Assembly: GCA_023678885.1 (NCBI GenBank)
Contig: CM042993.1
Coordinates: 1,386,501 to 1,450,500, forward strand
Origin: Pogostemon cablin
Lineage: Eukaryota > Streptophyta > Magnoliopsida > Lamiales > Lamiaceae
Length of the DNA stretch: 64,000 bases
Direction of reading: 5' to 3'
Position 1 is the stretch's first letter, and the number at the start of each line of letters is the position of its first letter. The position numbers and the translations under genes are program-made. This document shows positions 58,630-64,000 of the stretch, in pieces. The notes beneath the pieces are model-generated. The model ran no database searches. It worked only from the letters and a program-made list of their open reading frames with translations, and had not been told where the DNA came from.

Positions 58630-60233
58630 TCAGAAAAACTCAAAGTCTAAGTAAGGACCACCAGATGATCTTTCTGAGTCCGTTGCACTCTTCTGATTCG
58701 ACTTTACTGTCTGGAGGTCGACCGGCTTGGGAATGTGAGGCGGCGTGGTGCTACGTATAAGAGCCCAGTTTACAGAGGCGAAGAACGGGTGCTGTTTGAT
58801 CTCGGTGGCGCCTTGTTTGAATCCTAATCTCTTCTGAGGGTCCTTTGCAAGCAAGCCTCGAATAAGATCCTTTGCTGCAAAGCTTATTGTGGAGTTGGAT
58901 CCCTCTGGGAACTTCAATTGTTGTCCAACAACGTTGAACAATGTCTCCCTATTGCCACTGCCTTTAAAGGGTGTCTTGCCATGAAGCAACTCGTACAAGA
59001 AGATACCGAACGTCCACCAATCCACCGCGCTGCCATGTCCGTCTCCTCTAACGATCTCCGGGGCTAGATACTCGTGTGTGCCCACGAAAGACATGGAACG
59101 AGCTGCGGTCGGCTCTGCCACCAGCATGGGGAGACAATCTGAAGTGGCGAAAGCCGCTCTTTCGCCTTTAAGTTTGGGGGGTCTGGAGTTGAAGAGACGA
59201 GGTTTGAAGAAACAAGAAGGTTGGACACAAACGGGAAGCTGGCATGATGGATCAATGCAAGATGTTTGGATGCAATATGAAGAGATTGTACAAGCTGGGC
59301 CATCACTGGATGTAACAAGGGTTGGATTCACAAAACATCTCAATGACAAATCAAAATCAGACAACATTATATGACCATCATCTCTCACTAAAACATTTTC
59401 AGGCTTCAAGTCCCTGTACACCACTCCCATCATGTGGAGATACTCCAGTGCAAGAAGTACTTCAGAAACATAGAACCTATTAATCCAACAACACATATTA
59501 TTATTAATTCAAGATTATCATAATCAAATCATATTATAAAAAGAGAATTAAAAGCAATAAGCAACCTTGCAGCCTGCTCGGAGAAATGCTTGCCAGGCTG
59601 TCGCTGCCGAAGCAAATGGAGGTCGCCACCACTGCAGAACTCCATTAACAAACAAGAAAACTTCTCTGTTTCGAAATGTGAATACAGAGTGGGAAGAAAA
59701 GGGTGATCCAACAAACTCAAGATATCTCTCTCAGTTTGAGCTCTCACAACTTTTTTTCTACTCACCAACATCCCTTTATCCATCACCTTCATAGCAAAGA
59801 GGCACCCAGTGGTCCTCAACTCAGCAAGATAAACACTCCCGATATCCCCAAATCCCAATTTCTTGAGAAGCCTAAAATGCCCTAAACCCAACTCCCCATC
59901 CCTACCCTGCACACACTGCATTGCATCCCACCCCCTGTCATTCCCCTTGTGAGGTTTGGAAGGGCAAACACTCCTAAAACTAGCCTCATTAGCATCTCCC
60001 CCATTGCAGCAACCAACAGAGCTCAAGCTACTCTTCTCACTCTCCACCTCACCATTCTCGATATCAATCTGCTTATCCACAAAACCCCCATCGCTTATCT
60101 TACTACTACCTACACTAGTGACATCAGACCCAGTTACAGTGCTGCTGCAAAAATCAATACTTGGACTGTTATTGATGCTGAGGTTGAGAGAAACGCTGTC
60201 ATTAATGGAGCTACTCTGTATAGCTTCAGTCAT
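58630..60233 (-). CDS. D6PK-like AGCVIII protein kinase
   Basis: Two exons, 59566-60233 and 58630-59476 (CDS 1515 nt, 504 aa). After a Ser/Asn-rich N-terminal region of about 115 residues, the kinase domain shows LKKLGFGDIGSVYLAEL, FAMKVMDKGML (catalytic Lys), YRDLKPENVLV (HRD is YRD) and DFD in place of DFG, the AGCVIII hallmark. A long insertion rich in Cys (CTISSYCIQTSCIDPSCQ) precedes FVGTHEYLAPEIVRGDGHG. The C-terminus ends DFEFF, the hydrophobic motif that binds PDK1. D6PK-type kinases phosphorylate PIN auxin efflux carriers at the plasma membrane. The upstream in-frame extension to 60620 is 5' leader. The exact paralogue is unassigned. Confidence 0.94.
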
Positions 60234-60560
60234 GATTGGAAGGAAAACTGTTTGATGAAATGACTGAGAGAGAAAGGGGTGGTATAAAGAGAGAGAAATG
60301 GTGGTCAAATGAGGTTTTTGGAAATTGGGAAGGCGGAGGTAGTAGTCAAAGAGAAGTGGAGAGAGATGCGGGCGCCAAGTGAAGTGAGCATGGGGAGTTA
60401 AAAGGGTATTCAAATTTGAAAATGTGGGTGTGTTTTTTTTTTTTTTTTTTTTTGTGAGATTTGAGAAGCCCAATGAATTTGGTGGGTGGATTCTGGATTG
60501 GTTTTCGGGTTCCAAAAGCCTTCTCTCTCTCTCTCTCTCTGTAGTGCAGTGCAGAGTTAC
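60234..60560 (-). promoter_or_regulatory. 5' leader and promoter of the kinase gene
   Basis: An open frame continues upstream of the chosen ATG to 60620, but it is composed of His/Pro/Lys low-complexity including a poly-Lys from the T22-like run at 60431-60453. The conserved protein begins at MTEAIQ. A (TC)n run at 60519-60540 lies in the same leader. Confidence 0.45.
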
Positions 60561-62382
60561 CAGAGTATACGTTGTTCCATGAATGAACAGCTTACAGACA
60601 AAATATATAGGGCTTACCAATATGTGCTTACGTGTACATTAAAAAAAAAAAAAACTAAAAGAGGCACTATTGGGATAGTCAATTTAAGCTAAATTAAAAT
60701 TGAGTTAGATACTTAAGTAAATAGGTAAAATTAATTGAGTTACTCAATCCTTGGCTCGACTTGATTTGTTACTACTCGTTCGAGCTTGTATTATACTAGA
60801 TAAATTATTAATAGATTTAATAGTAAATATAAAATACTTTATTAATAATTATTAAACTTGATAATTTCAAAACTCGACTCATTTTGTTTAACGAATAGAG
60901 CTTGATCGTGATAAATTAGGGGTAGCACTTAACTTAATTGTACAATATGCAAAATATAATAATAATTGTTAATTTATTTATGTGAAAGAAATAAATTGAT
61001 ACTTGTGGATGGGGTGAGTATTATAGTGTTTGAATTTAGAGGCTATTGGTTCAAATTTCATAATGAAAATAATAATCAGAATATTGATTATGATAAGGTT
61101 TATGACAATAAAAATAAGTTGATTGAACTGTGAATAATTATTGAGTATTTTTTTGTTTTTTGTAAGAAAATTTTTTATTATTGTAATAGCATGAGGCACG
61201 AGATTTAACTCAATATGGACCGAGTTAGGAAATTGAATTCTTAATACTTCACACTCACACTAAAAGTACATAAATATAGATAGACGTTAATTTATTCTTG
61301 TTGTTCATCCCTAATTACCGTTGCCAAAGGCCCAAACCCCTTTAGTTATTCGAGACTTGCCATGAATTCTAATGAAATTCAAATCAAACAAAATAAGTAA
61401 TATAATTGATTCTAAATCTAATTATTTATTATATGTTCATTTCGCTGAGATATAAACATACAAATAATAGTTTATATAATCAAAAAAGTTTTATTTTAAT
61501 TACGATTCATTCGAGATAGGTTGGGTTAGGAACACCAAAAGACCTTAAGAGAGCCCATTAAAATTTTGAAAAGGATTAAAGATTTTTAAAAGAATAAATA
61601 TATTATAAACCATTTTCAAAAGAAGATTGAAAGTAAATAAATTTATATATATTTCTTTTTATTCCATTTACCTGTATATTAAAATATCAACAGACAACTT
61701 CAGTAAGGTTACCGATCAGTGTGTTAGAAAAAAAAAAGAAAACAAGTATTACCAATCAGAGAAATATATTTATTACTGAAGTGGTTGAAGATCATATTAA
61801 AAGTTTACGAAAATTCAAAAATTTAATTTTAAAAATATTACTCAAGAGGTCGTGTATATTCATTTTTGTGGACAGACTTTAAAAGAAGACATTAAATATA
61901 CAACTAAATTGGCCATCTCATCTGTAATTTCGAAATAAAAACCAACTTCGGCCATTTAAATCTTGAACCACATTTCTACCAACATTGTTTTTAAATTCAT
62001 GCAGAAAAAATGGAGGGAAAATAATTAATTAATTTTTTTTCCTCAAAATAATTGATACTGGATATATGGTGCTTCGACAGCTCATGTTTTTTTCATTTAA
62101 ATGTGGATAAATTAAAGTACATAGATACATAATTGTTATAATTATTTGATATTTGTTGAGTCGTTAAGAATTTAAGTGCGATTTAATTTGTATGCTATCT
62201 ATATATAGTCATCCAAATTCAAATAATTACAATTTGAGATACAAAAATGTTTAAATATTACAAAAAAAATTAAATGACCAGTTTAATTTAAGTTCAATAT
62301 TACAAGTACATAAATAAATAAAAATTGTTTAAAAAATCTGGATTATATTTATAAATCAATTTAGGTTATTTGGAATTGAACT

Positions 62383-62484
62383 GACAAAATTTTCAAATTT
62401 CAATCTAAACTTGTAATAAATAAAGTTTTTCCAGACAAAATTTTGAAATTTCAATCTAACTTGTAATAAATAAAGTTTTTCCAG
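62383..62484. repeat. Tandem duplication, two units of 51 bp
   Basis: Each unit reads GACAAAATTTT(C/G)AAATTTCAATC and continues to TAAATAAAGTTTTTCCA. They differ by one base change and one short indel. Confidence 0.85.
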
Positions 62485-62759
62485 AAAGAACTACCAACCA
62501 GAAGATAGATCGAAAGTATCTATGTTTCAAATTGCCATCTAATTTAATTCAAAGTCAATCTTTGTTGGAACCTTAATTAACTAGTTTGTTGTTACTTATT
62601 AGATCCATGTCTGATCGAAGCAGGTAGATTTAAGGACTGGGATACCGTTATATGTCCAAATATTTATTTTCAATAAATAATTTTATTAAAAAAACATTCA
62701 TTTATTTTTAAACTATTAGTATTTATTTTTCTTAAAATAGTGTACATATGATTTTGAAG

Positions 62760-63025
62760 AGATGTTGTTTTGTGATACGATTTTTTTGTGAGACAGATCT
62801 GGTCTATCAATTACTAAATTATATAGGTAAAGTATGCTTATTTGTAGTTAAAGTATGTTAATAATTAATCATATTATAATACACACTAAATCATATTTTA
62901 ATTCATCATTTATCATACTTTAGAAAACATATCAATCATTACGCATGCTTTATTTATACAATATGCATACTTTAACATGTTTCACAAACCGTCTCACAAA
63001 TGTAACGTCTCACAAGAGAGAGTGT
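62760..63025. repeat. Diverged repeat with GTGAGAC / GTCTCAC ends
   Basis: A left GTGAGACAG (62789) pairs loosely with right CCGTCTCACAAATGTAACGTCTCAC (62988). AT-rich ATCATA/AGTATG core. Related to the blocks near 12530 and 26000. Confidence 0.35.
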
Positions 63026-63634
63026 CGATTTTGAATGCTCATGGTCTTCTAAGTATCAATCACAATAAGTAAATGCAAAATTTACCGAATGGTTTATTTA
63101 TTTATTTATTTATTTTTTTATCCTCAATTCATTCAAATTGAATTTAATTAATCTGAAATTTATTATTAATTTTTCCAAGTAATTAGTTATGATTTATTAA
63201 GGGTTTAAAGTTTTTCTTTTTGTTGATTAAACATCTTTAGTTGGAAAACATGAATTTGTGAAGTCTCAGGCTGGTATTCTAATGTATATAGTCGATGTTC
63301 TATGATTGAAAAGTACGTTTATTTCCCATTTTAGGCTGTTTGAGGAAGCTTTCTAATTTGCAGTGGATGGCTATTTTTCTATTGGCTATTGGAACGACCA
63401 CGATTTTTATCTTACTTTGTTGTTACAATGCACACTGCAGCCATGAGTAAGTTATTATGCACATTGTAACCATGAGCCATGAATAGATTTTGCAATCTAT
63501 TAAGATGAGATGCAAAAAGAGTGTTTAGATCACTTTTGATTGGTTCAATTGGTAGTGAGACGAACTTGATAAACGGGAGACTCTCTTATGCATGGGAAAC
63601 TCTCCTTTTTTTGATAGATAATAGGAGTATTAAA

Positions 63635-63818
63635 GAGTGAGGCTCATGTGCATCGGACGCACGGAGCACATTCTGTGCGTCTTTGCAATTTTCGTGTTCC
63701 TTTACAATTTAAACCCCTAGCAATACATATGTTTAAATAGAATATAGAAGGGGAGGATTGTGTTCACATAGGGATACGGAGTATCCTTCCGTGTCCCCGG
63801 GGCACAGGAACTTTTGTC
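63635..63818. repeat. Repeat family A, copy 3
   Basis: It starts GAGTGAGGCTCATGTGCATC and ends GGGGCACAGGAACTTTTGTC. The terminal hairpin is kept with a G-T wobble (GGGATACGGA with TCCGTGTCCC). Confidence 0.7.
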
Positions 63819-64000
63819 ATTATTAAATTTATGGATGTTGCTCATGGACAAGGTAGCACAAGGTAATATACTATTTGTTGTGTAAATAAACACAACAAAT
63901 ACCCTACTAGAATTTTGTCTTATTATAGATATATTAATTAAAATAGGTAGCTTGATCTATTCATACTACATTAAGATTTGTAGTACGATCTAAACTACTC

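Larger units (their letters stand above)
60561..64000. other. AT-rich spacer at the right end
   Basis: No gene is supported. It holds a 51-bp tandem duplication (62383-62484), a diverged GTCTCAC-type repeat (62760-63025) and family A copy 3 (63635-63818). Short frames show no domains. Confidence 0.6.

Noticed and set aside
60984..61070. Possible tRNA-like stretch with GGTTCAAATTTC
   Set aside because: The sequence cannot be folded by eye into acceptor and anticodon arms; the similarity is one short word.
1..64000. CRISPR arrays, bacterial operons or integrated virus genes
   Set aside because: No regular spacer-repeat array, no prokaryote-like gene packing, and no capsid, movement protein or viral polymerase motifs were seen. 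The only reverse transcriptase belongs to the LINE.

Overview
This window is eukaryotic nuclear DNA from a flowering plant. The genes have many short GT-AG introns, the spacers are very AT-rich and full of small transposons, and the gene families are plant-specific (CLE peptide, R2R3-MYB, AGCVIII kinase, land-plant GPAT, plant LINE). The genes fit a eudicot. The feel of the sequence suggests an asterid, but nothing here proves the order or species.

Layout. 1-4.84 kb: decayed L1-type LINE. 6.0-8.1 kb: broken coiled-coil gene. 8.7-10.5 kb (-): type I inositol-polyphosphate 5-phosphatase. 10.7-20.6 kb: gene-poor, AT-rich spacer with a mini-CACTA element, microsatellites, a C28 tract and a doubtful short gene at 18.1-19.9 kb. 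20.8-21.4 kb (-): one-exon membrane protein with a DUF761-like tail. 22.4-24.0 kb (-): coiled-coil protein. 24.1-27.1 kb: AT-rich spacer. 27.2-29.0 kb (+): BIR2-type LRR pseudokinase. 31.7-32.1 kb (-): CLE25-type peptide gene. 34.3-35.5 kb (+): ribosomal protein S15 (uS19). 36.7-38.6 kb (-): RsmD-type rRNA methyltransferase. 42.2-45.3 kb (+): EDR2_C/DUF1336 protein. 46.0-46.4 kb (-): small basic SFRRQGSSG-motif protein. 46.8-47.9 kb (-): TDF1/MYB35-type R2R3-MYB. 48.7-51.3 kb (-): prolyl 4-hydroxylase with ShKT tail. 51.6-54.4 kb: repeat cluster. 54.9-56.5 kb (-): glycerol-3-phosphate acyltransferase with an intact phosphatase motif. 56.9 kb: SINE-like insertion. 58.6-60.2 kb (-): D6PK-like AGCVIII kinase. 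60.7-64 kb: AT-rich spacer.

Most useful result: BIR2, CLE25, RsmD methyltransferase, TDF1/MYB35 and prolyl 4-hydroxylase occur here in the same order that I recall for neighbouring Arabidopsis genes At3g28450, At3g28455, At3g28460, At3g28470 and At3g28480. This ancient microsynteny supports each orthology call. RPS15, the DUF1336 gene and the SFRRQGSSG gene sit between them here.

The genes do not form a pathway. They cover phosphoinositide signalling, immune co-receptor control (BIR2), peptide signalling (CLE25), cytosolic and probably organellar ribosome function (S15, RsmD), tapetum development (TDF1), secretory-pathway proline hydroxylation (P4H), extracellular lipid synthesis (GPAT) and auxin-transport kinase signalling (D6PK type). 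All exon coordinates were assembled by hand. For the nine multi-exon genes, the joined lengths are divisible by three with a single terminal stop.

The spacers hold several small repeat families with recognisable ends: Stowaway-type MITEs, a perfect 83-bp hairpin copy near CLE25, a CACTA miniature, a SINE-like element with 15-bp target duplications, and three families whose ends share a GTGCACC-like motif.
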